Assembly: GCF_018736045.1 (NCBI RefSeq)
Contig: NZ_CP076132.1
Span: 796,001-860,000, forward strand
Reading direction: 5' to 3'
DNA: 64,000 nucleotides
Source: Flammeovirga yaeyamensis
GTDB lineage: Bacteria; Bacteroidota; Bacteroidia; Cytophagales; Flammeovirgaceae
The position numbers and the translations under genes were made by a program. Positions within the stretch are counted from its first letter, which is position 1. Each line of letters begins with the position of its first letter. Under the pieces are notes generated by a model. It saw only the letters and a program-made list of their open reading frames with translations. It had not been told where the DNA came from and searched no databases. Positions 52,054 to 63,990 of this stretch are shown piece by piece.

Positions 52054-55000
52054 ATGAAAATGAAAAAACTATTATTACTTCTGTGCTTACTAAGTATGGG
52101 GTTGGGTAGCAGCTATGCCCAAAATGATTTTAGAGAGGAGTCTATTTACTTCCTCTTAACTACTCGATTCTTTGATGGAGATCCGAGTAATAACCGTCCG
52201 AACGAATGGAGTTCGTACAACCCGGATCCGGAAGTTAATCCGGCGATTACAGATCCCAATGATGTTACTTGGAAAGGTGATTTCAAAGGGTTAATCGAAA
52301 AGTTAGATTATATCCAAGATTTAGGATTTACCGCAATTTGGATTACTCCAATTGTACAAAACTGGTCGCCCTTGGATTATCATGGTTATCATGCCTATGA
52401 TTTTACTAAAGTAGATCCTCGTTTGGAATCTCCTGGAGCAACATTCCAAGACCTGATTAATGAAGTTCATGCTAGAGACATGAAAATTGTATTGGATGTC
52501 GTGACGAATCATGCCGGTCGTTTTGGTATTAAAGGACAAGCAGAGATTAAATACAATACAGATACTTCTCAAGTATGGGGTCAAGATTTAGAAGGCAACC
52601 CTTTACAACCTAATCCAAATTGGGAGTACGATGGCATGACGCCTAACCCGGACGATGGATTAATATGGAGTAGAGCGAATATTCCTACAATGCCAGCACC
52701 TTATAACGAGAACTTAGAGTTATATAATTGGCCTTCAACTCAGTCGTATGTAGATACTACTGATCCAGAATGGTACCATCATAGTGGAAATGGTTTTGCA
52801 CAAGGTTGGGACGATACAGAAAACCTTTATAATAGAGCTTTGGCAGGGGATACGCCCGATTTAAATACATCTTCTCCAGTAGTAAGAGAGTATTTGGTAA
52901 ATGCCTACAGAACATTTATCGAAATGGGTGTAGATGCATTCCGTTGGGATACCATCAAACACATGAGTAAGGAAGATGTATTGTATTTCTTAGATGAGTT
53001 TAAAAAAATCAATCCCGATTTATTCGTATTTGGTGAGGTAGCTCAAAAACGACACGAACTGCATAGTATTGAAGAAATCAACCCTCACTGGTACACATGG
53101 AGAGGAGCAACTAATGCTTCAGAACCATCAGGAATGGCAGTTATTGACTTTTACGCAGAAGCTAGTTTCCATGGTCCATTCGAGTATGGAGAAGGTTTCG
53201 CAGGTGTAAAAGCTGCCGATCGTTATGATCACTTGTATGCGGATCCATCAACAAACTTATTATGGTTGGATAACCATGACTTTGGTCCTAACAACGACTG
53301 GAACAAGCGTTATGGTGGAACCGATGAAAACTTAGCCGCATGTTTGAACTTCATGTTTACATGGAGAGGTATTCCAATTGTGTATTATGGTACTGAGATG
53401 CGTTTTATGTCGGGTGCATATGCTGATATTCATGATGCATCAGGGATTACTAAATCTATTAATGAGACGGGTAGAGCTTATTATGGTGATGTAATGGATC
53501 AAGCTCCTAGCCATAAAATCTATAAGCATATCCAGAAATTGAATGCCATGAGAAGTGCAATTCCGGCACTGCAGAAAGGTGAATGGCGATGGGATGGATC
53601 AAGTGCAGGTAATGCAGTTGGTTTTGTTAGAAAGTATGGTGATAGCGAAGTGGCTGTTGGTTTAGCAAAAGATGGCTCTGCTAGTTTCACTTTCTCTGGT
53701 TTAACAAATGGAGTATATAGAGATGCCGTAACAGGTGCTGAATATGCAGTATCGAATGGGTCTTTAACTTGTAATGTAGAGTCGGGATCAGCAGCAGTAT
53801 ATGTTTTAAATGGTCCAGGTCGAATTGGTTCAAATGGTCAAGGTTTCTTCCAAGCAGGCGAAGGTGGACCAGGCAAACCATTTGTTCAAGGTTCTCCATC
53901 TCCAGGTAGATACACAGATCCGATTGAAGTGTCTTTATCTGCTACATTAGGTGCAGGTGCTCCATATACTATTTATTATACAACTGATGGTTCTCTTCCT
54001 TCGGTAGCTAGTACTCGATATGATGGTGTGAAAATTCCTGTCGCTAGCGATTTAGATGTCAAAGCCATTGCATTTGATAAAGATGGTAATCAATCAGATG
54101 TAATTACTTTATCCTATAGAATTGGAGAAGTACAAGGTTTAGAAGTGTATTTCAAAAAGCCTGATTCATGGAATAGTGTCAATGTGCATTATTGGAACGA
54201 AACTCCAGCAGGAGCATTACCTCCATCAACCTGGCCAGGTCCAAACATGATGGAATATCAGGATGGTTGGTATAAATATGTATTTGAGGAAACAGAATCT
54301 GTTAATCTATTATTTAGCGATAATTCTGCAAATAAAACAGAAGATCTAACAAGAAGTAGTAACGGATGGTACAAAGATGGTCAGTGGTACAATGAATGCC
54401 CAGATTGTGTACCTGTAGAGCCTAAGGCACCGACATTATCATATACTCAGAATGGGGCAAATATCAATCTGACGGCTACAGAGAATGGAGTAATACATTA
54501 TACAGTAGACGGTACAGATCCAACATCAGCATCAGATGTTACTTCTGGAGCAGTAACACTTACCGGAGCGGAAGGAGAAACAGTTACTTTAAAAGCAATT
54601 GCTATTAATGAAGTTGGTTCATCTAACATTGTGTCTACATCATATACTTTCCCAATTATTCCTGAAGGTGGAATGACGGTATATTTTAAACCTACAAGTT
54701 GTAACGATCCAAAAATTTATTTCTGGCGAGTTGAAAATGGTAGTATGACTACCACATGGCCTGGTGAAAGCATGATTCCTTCTTCTAAATATGAAGGATT
54801 CTATGAAGCTACTTTAGATGGTACTTGTACGAATTTGATTCTTCTTTGTGGTTCTACTAAAATTACAGGAGATGAAATGAGTATTTGTGGTGATGTATGG
54901 TATGTTGAAGGTGAGGGATGGGTTCCTGAACCAATCATTGAAGATGTTCCAGATACCGAAGCACCTACTTTAGGTATTTCACCAGGATCAGGATCATATG

Positions 55001-56043
55001 TGGGTAGTGTCTCAGTGACTATTTCAGCGACTGATGATCGCGATAGTTCTCCAACTATCTATTATACAACAGATGGAAGTATGCCAAATATGTCTTCTAC
55101 TTCAGCAGAAAGTACTGTAACATTTACTGTTACTGAAGATATGACAGTGAAAGCTATTGCGATGGATGATTCTAGTAATATCTCCACAATGCAGACAGCA
55201 GACTATGTGATTACACAACCAACTGGTGGATTTACTGTTCATGCTTTTGGGTATACTATGATTCATCATTGGAATGCTACTCCGGCAGGTAGTTTTGCGA
55301 GCAGTACTTGGCCTGGAGCTAATCTGCAAGATGAAGGAGATGGATGGTACAGTTTCACTTTCCCTGAAACAGTGGAATCTACAAACTTATTGTTCCATGG
55401 AAATGGACAAACGCCGGACATGTCAAGAGATAAAGATGGTTGGTTTAAAGACGGAGTTTGGTACGATCAGAAACCAACAACTCAACCTCAAAATGGTTTA
55501 ACAGTTCACTTAAAAACAACTTGGGCAAGTCCAAAAGTACATTATTGGAATGCTTCTGATGGAAGCAGCTCGAATTGGCCAGGTGAAAATATGGTAAGTG
55601 AAGGCAACGGATGGTTTAAATACACTATTCCAAATGTAAGTTCGGCAAATCTATTATTCCACGATGGAAATGGAAATCAAACTTCTGATTTGAATCGTTC
55701 TTCAGAAGGTTGGTACATGGATGGTACTTGGTATGATGCTAATCCGGAAGGAAGTGGAGCAAGAACAGTTGGACAGTTCTTGGATTTAGAAGAAAGAATT
55801 CAATTGTACCCTACTCGAGTGATGAATCACTTTAAATTGAGTATCAATTTAGCAGAGGCGACTCCAGTAAATATCCGAATCCTAAATATTAATGGACAGG
55901 ATGTACACCCTGTTGCTCAATTAGAATTGGATGAAGGAAGTCATTTATTAAATGTTTCCGATCTGAAAATTAAAGCAGGATTGTACTTTGTTAATATACA
56001 AGTAGGCGATCAGAGAGTGGTAAAGAAGATCGTGAAATTCTAG
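52054..56043 (+). CDS. Modular GH13 alpha-amylase with starch-binding modules and T9SS signal (1329 aa)
   Basis: The signal peptide ends SSYAQN (about residue 22). The GH13 barrel (about 25-510) has TNHAGRFG, nucleophile Asp299 (GVDAFRWDTIKH), acid/base Glu328 (VFGEVAQ) and Asp409 (LDNHDFG), and a beta domain follows to about 590. Then alternate three chitobiase-C-terminal-like domains (about 611-690, 790-868, 968-1054; TIYYTTDGSLPS type) and four CBM26-like starch-binding modules (about 695-782, 872-960, 1057-1142, 1147-1230; HYWN...WPG...GWYKDGQWY). A type A sorting domain closes it (about 1239-1329). It should be a cell-surface or secreted endo-amylase. It lies just upstream of a SusR-like regulator and a SusB-like enzyme. 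Confidence 0.93.
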   Translation: MKMKKLLLLLCLLSMGLGSSYAQNDFREESIYFLLTTRFFDGDPSNNRPNEWSSYNPDPEVNPAITDPNDVTWKGDFKGLIEKLDYIQDLGFTAIWITPIVQNWSPLDYHGYHAYDFTKVDPRLESPGATFQDLINEVHARDMKIVLDVVTNHAGRFGIKGQAEIKYNTDTSQVWGQDLEGNPLQPNPNWEYDGMTPNPDDGLIWSRANIPTMPAPYNENLELYNWPSTQSYVDTTDPEWYHHSGNGFAQGWDDTENLYNRALAGDTPDLNTSSPVVREYLVNAYRTFIEMGVDAFRWDTIKHMSKEDVLYFLDEFKKINPDLFVFGEVAQKRHELHSIEEINPHWYTWRGATNASEPSGMAVIDFYAEASFHGPFEYGEGFAGVKAADRYDHLYADPSTNLLWLDNHDFGPNNDWNKRYGGTDENLAACLNFMFTWRGIPIVYYGTEMRFMSGAYADIHDASGITKSINETGRAYYGDVMDQAPSHKIYKHIQKLNAMRSAIPALQKGEWRWDGSSAGNAVGFVRKYGDSEVAVGLAKDGSASFTFSGLTNGVYRDAVTGAEYAVSNGSLTCNVESGSAAVYVLNGPGRIGSNGQGFFQAGEGGPGKPFVQGSPSPGRYTDPIEVSLSATLGAGAPYTIYYTTDGSLPSVASTRYDGVKIPVASDLDVKAIAFDKDGNQSDVITLSYRIGEVQGLEVYFKKPDSWNSVNVHYWNETPAGALPPSTWPGPNMMEYQDGWYKYVFEETESVNLLFSDNSANKTEDLTRSSNGWYKDGQWYNECPDCVPVEPKAPTLSYTQNGANINLTATENGVIHYTVDGTDPTSASDVTSGAVTLTGAEGETVTLKAIAINEVGSSNIVSTSYTFPIIPEGGMTVYFKPTSCNDPKIYFWRVENGSMTTTWPGESMIPSSKYEGFYEATLDGTCTNLILLCGSTKITGDEMSICGDVWYVEGEGWVPEPIIEDVPDTEAPTLGISPGSGSYVGSVSVTISATDDRDSSPTIYYTTDGSMPNMSSTSAESTVTFTVTEDMTVKAIAMDDSSNISTMQTADYVITQPTGGFTVHAFGYTMIHHWNATPAGSFASSTWPGANLQDEGDGWYSFTFPETVESTNLLFHGNGQTPDMSRDKDGWFKDGVWYDQKPTTQPQNGLTVHLKTTWASPKVHYWNASDGSSSNWPGENMVSEGNGWFKYTIPNVSSANLLFHDGNGNQTSDLNRSSEGWYMDGTWYDANPEGSGARTVGQFLDLEERIQLYPTRVMNHFKLSINLAEATPVNIRILNINGQDVHPVAQLELDEGSHLLNVSDLKIKAGLYFVNIQVGDQRVVKKIVKF

Positions 56044-56100
56044 AACAAACTGATGGATTAGATATTTGTTTAAACAAAAAGTCTGAAAAATCTAATTTTG

Positions 56101-56173
56101 TGGTGTCACTTTATGAAGTGGCACCATAAATCTAGGAAATGACCCCTGAGGAGACCTGTAATTACCTAGATTG
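56101..56173 (+). other. Two adjacent hairpins after the amylase gene
   Basis: TGGTGTCACTT pairs with AAGTGGCACCA (56101-56127, one G-T pair, TATG loop), and ATCTAGG near 56130 pairs with CCTAGAT near 56172. Neither has a T-run. They could be the 3' UTR of the amylase mRNA, or part of a separate RNA ending at the terminator 56314-56349. Confidence 0.45.
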
Positions 56174-56313
56174 CAAACGTTCAATAAGTATGAAAATGAG
56201 TTAAACATAACAAACAAATTTTCACAAAATCGTTTACGATGTATGAATATTCTAAGATGATTATTCGTATACAATCATAAGCATAATTATTTTATAGAGA
56301 AATTTCGTTAGAG

Positions 56314-56349
56314 AAAAAGAGAATCAAAATTTGATTCTCTTTTTTTTTC
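56314..56349 (+). terminator. Strong terminator 270 bases after the amylase gene
   Basis: AGAGAATCAAA pairs with TTTGATTCTCT, then T9. The rest of 56044-56493 holds the two hairpins above and, near its end, the regulator's -7 box; no gene. Confidence 0.85.
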
Positions 56350-56427
56350 TTTAAAGGAATTGAAAAGTTCTCTCCGCCCTCTTTTCAGGTTTCTAATTGG
56401 ATATCTACAATATTTCTTGGAATCATT

Positions 56428-56435
56428 TATCTTTG
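56428..56435 (+). promoter_or_regulatory. Candidate -7 element for the SusR-like gene
   Basis: TATCTTTG, full TAnnTTTG match, 59-66 bases before the preferred ATG at 56494. No well-spaced -33. Confidence 0.4.
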
Positions 56436-56493
56436 TTCCAACACTTGAATTTTCGATCATTTATCAGAAATGCAAGTGAGTAAATATGAATCT

Positions 56494-58128
56494 ATGAGAA
56501 TATTATTTTTTCTTTTTATTCTTTCCTCAATAATTACCCAAGGGAAAGATTTTGATAGTGAACTGTCCGAACTCGATATCATGTTAGATGAAAGGGATAC
56601 GTACGTTGAAAAACGTATTCAAGATATCAAGTATTTAAAACAGCGATTGTATAAGGAAAAATCGGCTTTGATAAAGTACGAAATGTCTTTGTTGATCACA
56701 CAACAATACATTCCATACAACTCAGATTCTGCATTGCATTATGCAGAAAACACTTTAGAATTTGCCAATACGATTCAATCATCAGATTACATCATTCAAG
56801 CGAAGTTATTATTGGCTCAGGCGTATTCTTTGGTAGGGTTATACCATGAGAGTATTTTGTTATTAGATACTTTTAAAAACGAAGAAGGACTGGGATCTTA
56901 TAAAGAATTGTATCACTCTATTAATGCAAGCTTATACAACTCATTAACCTTGATGAATATTGATGGGGAATTTGGACAAAAATATAGAGATCAATGGAAT
57001 TACCACGAAGAGAAAATAGTAGAGGTTACTAATAAAGAGGCTCTTTCTCACCGGTTAGCAGTATCTGAGTTATTAAAAACCAAAGGTGATTTAAAAAAAG
57101 CTATTCAATATTTACAAAAGATAGTTGATGAGGTGACACCTACAGACAGAATCTATGCTCCAGCCACCTATATGATTGCAGAAGCCTATGGTCAGTTGGG
57201 AAACACTTCTCAAAAGATCAAGTATTTGATTATGTCTTCTAAATCAGATATACAGTGCGGTGTGAAAGAACATGCTTCATTAAAAGAGTTGGCTGTAGAA
57301 TTGTATAAAGCTGGAGAAATAAAAAGAGCATATAAATACATAAAAATTGCTTTAGACGATGCCCTTACTTCAAATACTCAATTGAGAAGACATGAAGTAC
57401 TAGAAATCTTACCATTAATCGATTCAACATATCAAGAAAGTAGAGAGCGAACCAATAGAATTATGCTTTGGTTTATTGTGGTAAGTGTTGCTTTGGTATT
57501 ACTTATGATGTTTTTATTGTTTTTTATCCAAAAGCAAAAAAGAAAACTAGAAGATACCAATCAGGAAGTGAAGGATAAGAATCATTTGTTGAGTGAATTG
57601 AATGAGGAATTGCAGTCGAGTAAAGAACAGGTTGAAGCTATCAATACTCAACTTCGTTCATTTAATGAAAGACAAGAAGAGTCAATTACCAAGTACCTGA
57701 AATTGTCATCAGCTTATATCGGAAAGTTTGATGATTACCGAAAGAATTTATTACGCAAGGCAAATAAAAGTCCTAAGGATGAAATTCTGAAATTGTTGAA
57801 ATCAAAAGAAATCGTAGATCATGAGCTCAAAGAATTCTATCATGATTTTGATAAATCCTTTTTAAAACTCTATCCAAATTTTGTGGCCGAATACAATTCT
57901 CTGATGAAAGAAGAGGCACAAATCAAATTAAAGAAAAGTGAACTACTAAATACCGAGCTAAGAGTATTTGCATTGTTACGATTAGGGATTGAAGAAAGTA
58001 GTCAGATTGCGGAGTTTTTAAGATACTCTATTACCACGATTTATAATTACAGAACCAAAGCAAGAAACAATGCATTGGCAGGGAGAGATAATTTTGAGGT
58101 GGAATTGATGAAAATTGGTCATCAATAA
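56494..58128 (+). CDS. SusR-like membrane regulator, DUF6377 family (544 aa)
   Basis: The signal/membrane start MRILFFLFILSSIITQGK is followed by a periplasmic TPR-rich sensor (about 25-320, e.g. DLKKAIQYLQKIVDEV, AEAYGQLGNTSQKIKYL). One TM spans about 328-350 (LWFIVVSVALVLLMMFLLFF), a coiled coil about 350-400, and a cytoplasmic C-terminal domain (about 405-544) ends in a LuxR-type HTH-like ELRVFALLRLGIEESSQIAE and STTIYNYRTKARN. This is the layout of SusR of Bacteroides thetaiotaomicron, which senses maltose or larger malto-oligosaccharides and activates starch genes. Start 56494 favoured; 56470 is possible. Its place between an amylase and a GH97 gene supports the assignment. Confidence 0.87.
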   Translation: MRILFFLFILSSIITQGKDFDSELSELDIMLDERDTYVEKRIQDIKYLKQRLYKEKSALIKYEMSLLITQQYIPYNSDSALHYAENTLEFANTIQSSDYIIQAKLLLAQAYSLVGLYHESILLLDTFKNEEGLGSYKELYHSINASLYNSLTLMNIDGEFGQKYRDQWNYHEEKIVEVTNKEALSHRLAVSELLKTKGDLKKAIQYLQKIVDEVTPTDRIYAPATYMIAEAYGQLGNTSQKIKYLIMSSKSDIQCGVKEHASLKELAVELYKAGEIKRAYKYIKIALDDALTSNTQLRRHEVLEILPLIDSTYQESRERTNRIMLWFIVVSVALVLLMMFLLFFIQKQKRKLEDTNQEVKDKNHLLSELNEELQSSKEQVEAINTQLRSFNERQEESITKYLKLSSAYIGKFDDYRKNLLRKANKSPKDEILKLLKSKEIVDHELKEFYHDFDKSFLKLYPNFVAEYNSLMKEEAQIKLKKSELLNTELRVFALLRLGIEESSQIAEFLRYSITTIYNYRTKARNNALAGRDNFEVELMKIGHQ

Positions 58129-58251
58129 ATAAAAACTTGACTACTTTTTAGATGTAATAGTTGGTGTTTAAAATTCTGTTTATTAGTTTGTTATGTTTTT
58201 AAGCTAACTACTTTTTTACAACTTGTGCTATTTAAGGTGTTTTCTATACAC

Positions 58252-58259
58252 TACTTTTG
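58252..58259 (+). promoter_or_regulatory. Candidate -7 element for the GH97 gene
   Basis: TACTTTTG, full TAnnTTTG match, 44 bases before the ATG. It is preceded by the small palindromic GTGTTTTCTATACAC (58238-58252), a possible activator site in place of a -33. Confidence 0.45.
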
Positions 58260-58296
58260 TAGCATACAGTTGAAAGAAAAGAATCTCAATAAATAA

Positions 58297-60450
<2,154 letters not shown>

Positions 60451-60467
60451 TATTTTCAGTTGGTAGG

Positions 60468-60487
60468 CCCAGTCAATGGCTGGGTTT
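60468..60487 (+). terminator. Hairpin after the GH97 gene
   Basis: CCCAG/CTGGG stem 17 bases after the stop, followed by TTT only. Confidence 0.45.
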
Positions 60488-60611
60488 ACGTTACTTGATA
60501 ATGTTTTTTTGATATGATGAAGCTATCATCAATATCAAATTGTACGATTGAGATAAATAAGATCATTTCATTTCAAGCCCTCTGATTAATGATTGATCGT
60601 TGCTAAAAATA

Positions 60612-60645
60612 AAAAGGGACATGTATTAAAAATACTGTCCCTTTT
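60612..60645 (+). terminator. Terminator-like hairpin
   Basis: AAAAGGGACA pairs with TGTCCCTTTT, with inner TATT/AATA. Symmetric A and T tracts allow use in both directions. Confidence 0.7.
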
Positions 60646-61165
60646 ATTGTGTCAAAATAATGAATTGGTAATAATACCGTAATAGTGTCTTTAGGCGTTT
60701 GCGTGTCTATCATTTCAAATTATAGTTCAAATATAGTTAATGACTTTAAATAATGGTACTATTTTAAGATTATTTTTACAATAGATGTGATTTTATCTAT
60801 AAAAAAGAACTTTTTATCTTAAATGATATTTACAATTTGATGCTAAAAATCATAATAATGTACAGAATAAAATCAGTGTAATTTTATATTTAGCATTAAA
60901 ACCTGAGTAATATTGTTCTTTTTGAAATTATAATAGAGAGGTAAAATCAGATAGTGTTTTCTGTAGTTGATTTAACTATTTTAAGATGAGTTTTGGTATT
61001 GTTTAGTGTTATGTGCATTTATCGGTGGTCAATTGGTTTTCCTCAATCTTTTAGTTTGTTAGAAAGTAATCTTGTTGGATGTTTTAATGTTAATGAGTAT
61101 CAAATATTATAACTTAAAATTCCTTAAATGAGTAGAAGTATTCATAACAAATCAAAAAACAAACA

Positions 61166-61960
61166 ATGAAAAAGTCATTCATCTACGTAACGATCTTAGC
61201 AATATTTGCTTTACTAACTTCATGTTCAAACGACGACGTTAATGGTATATTAATGCCGAAATTCACAAAGATTGAAGTAGCAGATAATGTTCATGTTTTA
61301 TTCTTAAAGAAAGATATTCAAAACTTTGATGTGGAAGGTCGTCATAATCTGGACGATTACTACGAAGTAAGAAACAATACATTATATATTCACAATAACA
61401 ATCACAATGATAATGTAACGGTAAAAGTTGGTGGTCCTGATATTGAGTCATTGACACTAAGAAACAGTTCTACTGTGGAGTTTGCCAATGATTTTGAAAC
61501 TTACTCTGATAATTTCAATCTACATGTTCTAAATGATGCTCAAGTAGTAGGTGTTGGTCATGTTAAGGTGAATACATTAAATATTGAAGTGAGAAATGCA
61601 GGTAAAGTAACATTTAATAATATAGAAGCGAATCATTTAAATCTTGATCAAACAGATGGAACATCTGCTTTTATTGAAGGTTATGCGAGATACCAAGACA
61701 TTTCGGTAAATAATGGAGCTTTCTTTAATATGAAAAGAGATAGCGAAGTAATTGATTGGTTTAGACAACCAAATAACTTCCAAAACCCAGTGAGAGGTGA
61801 GGAAGTAAAAGTGAACATTCAAGCAGGAGCCAGAGCATGGGTATATGCGGAGCAAAAATTAACTGGTAACGTTAATGGTGGTAGTAAATTATACTATAAA
61901 GGTACTGTTGATACTCATTCATTAAATGTTCCTTCAGGAAGTTCAATCGAAAAGAAATAG
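61166..61960 (+). CDS. GIN-domain (DUF2807) lipoprotein (264 aa)
   Basis: Lipoprotein signal with LLTSC at residues 16-20. The rest is one DUF2807-type beta-helix: FTKIEVADNVHVLFLKKD opens it, followed by short repeated strands (ESLTLRNSSTVEFAND, NTLNIEVRNAGKVTFNN, VKVNIQAGARAWVYAEQ, GNVNGGSKLYYKG). These proteins sit in the periplasm or at the outer membrane; their ligand is unknown. Monocistronic with its own terminator. Confidence 0.85.
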   Translation: MKKSFIYVTILAIFALLTSCSNDDVNGILMPKFTKIEVADNVHVLFLKKDIQNFDVEGRHNLDDYYEVRNNTLYIHNNNHNDNVTVKVGGPDIESLTLRNSSTVEFANDFETYSDNFNLHVLNDAQVVGVGHVKVNTLNIEVRNAGKVTFNNIEANHLNLDQTDGTSAFIEGYARYQDISVNNGAFFNMKRDSEVIDWFRQPNNFQNPVRGEEVKVNIQAGARAWVYAEQKLTGNVNGGSKLYYKGTVDTHSLNVPSGSSIEKK

Positions 61961-61991
61961 AAATATTGTTCATATAGTTTGTCATAATAAC

Positions 61992-62023
61992 AAAAGCCTC
62001 CAATGTGTATTGGAGGCTTTTTT
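61992..62023 (+). terminator. Terminator of the GIN-domain gene
   Basis: AAAAGCCTCCAAT pairs with ATTGGAGGCTTTT, followed by more T. Confidence 0.9.
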
Positions 62024-62194
62024 ATGTTAATAACATAAAAGTTGAGTAGACCGTATCTAGGGTACGTTCTACTTGGCTTTATTTGTTTATATAGAAACCC
62101 TCAAACGCGAAAAGCAAACTTTCCAACCTAATCTACTAACAATAAAACTTTATACATAGGACATACTTACTCTATGTATTCTTTATCCCCTCAG

Positions 62195-62220
62195 AGAGAC
62201 GTTGTGTTCGCAACGTCTCT
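62195..62220 (+). repeat. REP-like hairpin 3
   Basis: AGAGACGTTG / CAACGTCTCT, perfect 10-bp stem with TGTTCG loop, followed by AGCGGATTA. The GACGTTG/CAACGTC core resembles hairpin 1 (GGCGTTG/CAACGTCC). Confidence 0.65.
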
Positions 62221-62512
62221 AGCGGATTAATCACTTTATTTATTGGTTTAAATTATACAATTGTTTCAGTGGAATAATCGGAGCTTAAATAAGTTTCATT
62301 TCCTTGTTAACAACGTTCAATTGGTGTAACTAAAAAGGTCTTAATCAAGTTTAAAATATCATAAAAAGTCAGAAATTAATCTCATTGTTAACCGAATTAA
62401 TCTCCTCTTCAATCTGAAGTCATTTCATAGAAAAATGTTAGTTCAGTAGATATGAAAAAAGAAATTCATAAAAGTAGTTTGTCCATATAGAATTTATAGA
62501 ATAACATGGTGG

Positions 62513-62537
62513 AATAGCTCGTGATAGATATCGCGAG
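62513..62537 (+). terminator. Orphan intrinsic terminator
   Basis: ATAGCTCGTGATA pairs with TATCGCGAGCTAT (one G-T pair, tight loop), then T7. No upstream gene on the plus strand within 550 bases, so it implies an unannotated transcript. Confidence 0.65.
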
Positions 62538-62557
62538 CTATTTTTTTATAAAAAATA

Positions 62558-62579
62558 AAGGCAGCTAAATGCTGCCTTT
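62558..62579 (-). terminator. Terminator of the subtilase gene
   Basis: AAAGGCAGC / GCTGCCTTT with TAAA-type loop; the A-rich left side gives a U-tract on the minus strand. Confidence 0.8.
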
Positions 62580-62611
62580 ACCTCTCATTACTAACTTTAA
62601 TTTATTAATAT

Positions 62612-63808
62612 TTATCTGCTAATAATTGGATCAGGATTTCCATCAGGATCATTATTTACTGAACCAGAAGCTCTGGCAGCTCCTAACAAATACACGCCAG
62701 CTGCATGAGGAGCAGCCATTGATGTACCATTATAAGAAGCATATCTTCCACCAGGAACAGTAGATAATATATTAACACCTGGAGCACACCAGTCTACAGG
62801 TGATCCATAGTTAGAGAATGAAGCAAAGTTATCGTTAATATCTGATGCAGATATTGTATAAACATTTGGTCCATTTGCCCGAGCAGGAGAAACGTTATTC
62901 GCATTTTGTGACTCATTCCCAGCAGCTAAAATAAATTTAACACCAGAAGATTGAGCAGCTTGTTCAACGGCATCATCTAGAGGAGTGTAACCTCCACCGC
63001 CTAAACTAAGGTTAGCAACATCTCCTGATCTTCCATTTGCACCAACAAAATCAATACCTGCAATAATACCAGAGTAAGAACCGCTTCCTCTAGAGTTTAA
63101 AACTTTAACAGGAACAACTGTTGCACCGGCTGCTACGCCGATTACTCCAATTTGATTATTGATTGCTGCAATAGTACCCGCGACGTGGGTTCCGTGGCTA
63201 TTAAAGTCATCCAAAGAACGACCATCTCTACCAAATCTAAATGCATTAAAACCAATAGATTCATTCACATTTAAATCGGGATGATCCAAGTCGATTCCTG
63301 TATCCATAACATAGGCTACATTGTTTCCAGAATAACTAATACCACCATTTACCCGGGAAATTCCCCATGGTGTAGTCTGAGTAGAGAAAGTACTAACATT
63401 ATTAGTACTAGGCTTGGCAAGAGTAACAATTTGATCTTTTATTACTCTTAAAACTCTTGGATCGTTACTAATTTGATCTAGCGTTTTTTCATCATGGATT
63501 TTAATAGAAAAACCATTAAGTACTCCACCATAAATGTTTCCAACATTTAGTTTTGGTAGTTGATACTCTGAGGCAAAACTATTTGCATCCAAGTTCATCA
63601 ATTCTTGTCTTTCTAGATAAGTGAATTGGGATTTTCTAAGATTGGAAGTTGGACTTTCCTTTAAAAAAACAACATAATTGTTTTCGACTGTACTTAGTAG
63701 ATCTTGGTCTTTAGTCTCATTTAAAGTGATTTCTTCATTGGTCGTACAAGAAACCATATACATGCCGATTAAAAGCATGCAGCTTCGTTTAAAAATTGAA
63801 TTATTCAT
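62612..63808 (-). CDS. Subtilisin-family (S8) serine protease lipoprotein (398 aa)
   Basis: Lipoprotein signal with Cys21 (MYMVSC). An I9-type inhibitory propeptide spans about 42-130 (NYVVFLKESPTS ... VLRVIKDQIVTLA). The catalytic domain has Asp169 (VMDTGIDLDHPD), His205 (NSHGTHVAGT), the oxyanion Asn298 (AAGNES) and Ser363 (GTSMAAPHAAG), so the triad is complete. It should be a membrane-anchored protease that frees itself from its propeptide and cuts proteins outside the cytoplasm. The C-terminus (DPDGNPDPIISR) is short, with no T9SS domain. Confidence 0.94.
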   Translation of the reverse strand: MNNSIFKRSCMLLIGMYMVSCTTNEEITLNETKDQDLLSTVENNYVVFLKESPTSNLRKSQFTYLERQELMNLDANSFASEYQLPKLNVGNIYGGVLNGFSIKIHDEKTLDQISNDPRVLRVIKDQIVTLAKPSTNNVSTFSTQTTPWGISRVNGGISYSGNNVAYVMDTGIDLDHPDLNVNESIGFNAFRFGRDGRSLDDFNSHGTHVAGTIAAINNQIGVIGVAAGATVVPVKVLNSRGSGSYSGIIAGIDFVGANGRSGDVANLSLGGGGYTPLDDAVEQAAQSSGVKFILAAGNESQNANNVSPARANGPNVYTISASDINDNFASFSNYGSPVDWCAPGVNILSTVPGGRYASYNGTSMAAPHAAGVYLLGAARASGSVNNDPDGNPDPIISR

Positions 63809-63962
63809 TTAATTTGTAGTTTTTAGAGAATAGTTAGTTAGTAATGAGATTGTTATGTGATGCAATTTGAAAATATTATTTAAAATAAAAAAATTATCAG
63901 CAATTATTTTAAATACTTGATATTTAGCAAATTGTGAATTCTTGAAATAGTTAACTTTGATA

Positions 63963-63990
63963 AAAGTAGGTAAAGTCAATTACCTACTTT
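63963..63990. terminator. Hairpin at the right edge
   Basis: AAAGTAGGTAA pairs perfectly with TTACCTACTTT. It probably terminates a gene beyond the window. Its stem again contains the AGGTA/TACCT core seen in the heptamer repeats. Confidence 0.6.

Larger units (their letters stand above)
60451..61165. other. Long AT-rich intergenic region after the GH97 gene
   Basis: Holds two terminator hairpins (60468-60487 and 60612-60645). From 60646 to 61165 I see only AT-rich sequence with no open frame, repeat or clear promoter; the GIN-domain gene's promoter should be near its end. Confidence 0.55.
62024..62557. other. Intergenic region with REP-like hairpins and an orphan terminator
   Basis: No convincing gene. 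AGTAGACCGTA (62046) pairs with TACGTTCTACT (to 62073) with one mismatch; a perfect REP-like hairpin lies at 62195-62220; an intrinsic terminator at 62513-62537 points rightward with no gene upstream of it on that strand since 62023. A 12-codon frame (MKKEIHKSSLSI) near 62452 is too short to judge. Confidence 0.5.

Noticed and set aside
56092-56274. 60-aa minus-strand frame after the amylase
   Set aside because: It lies across two hairpins in a 3' region, has no start signals, and is better explained as RNA structure.
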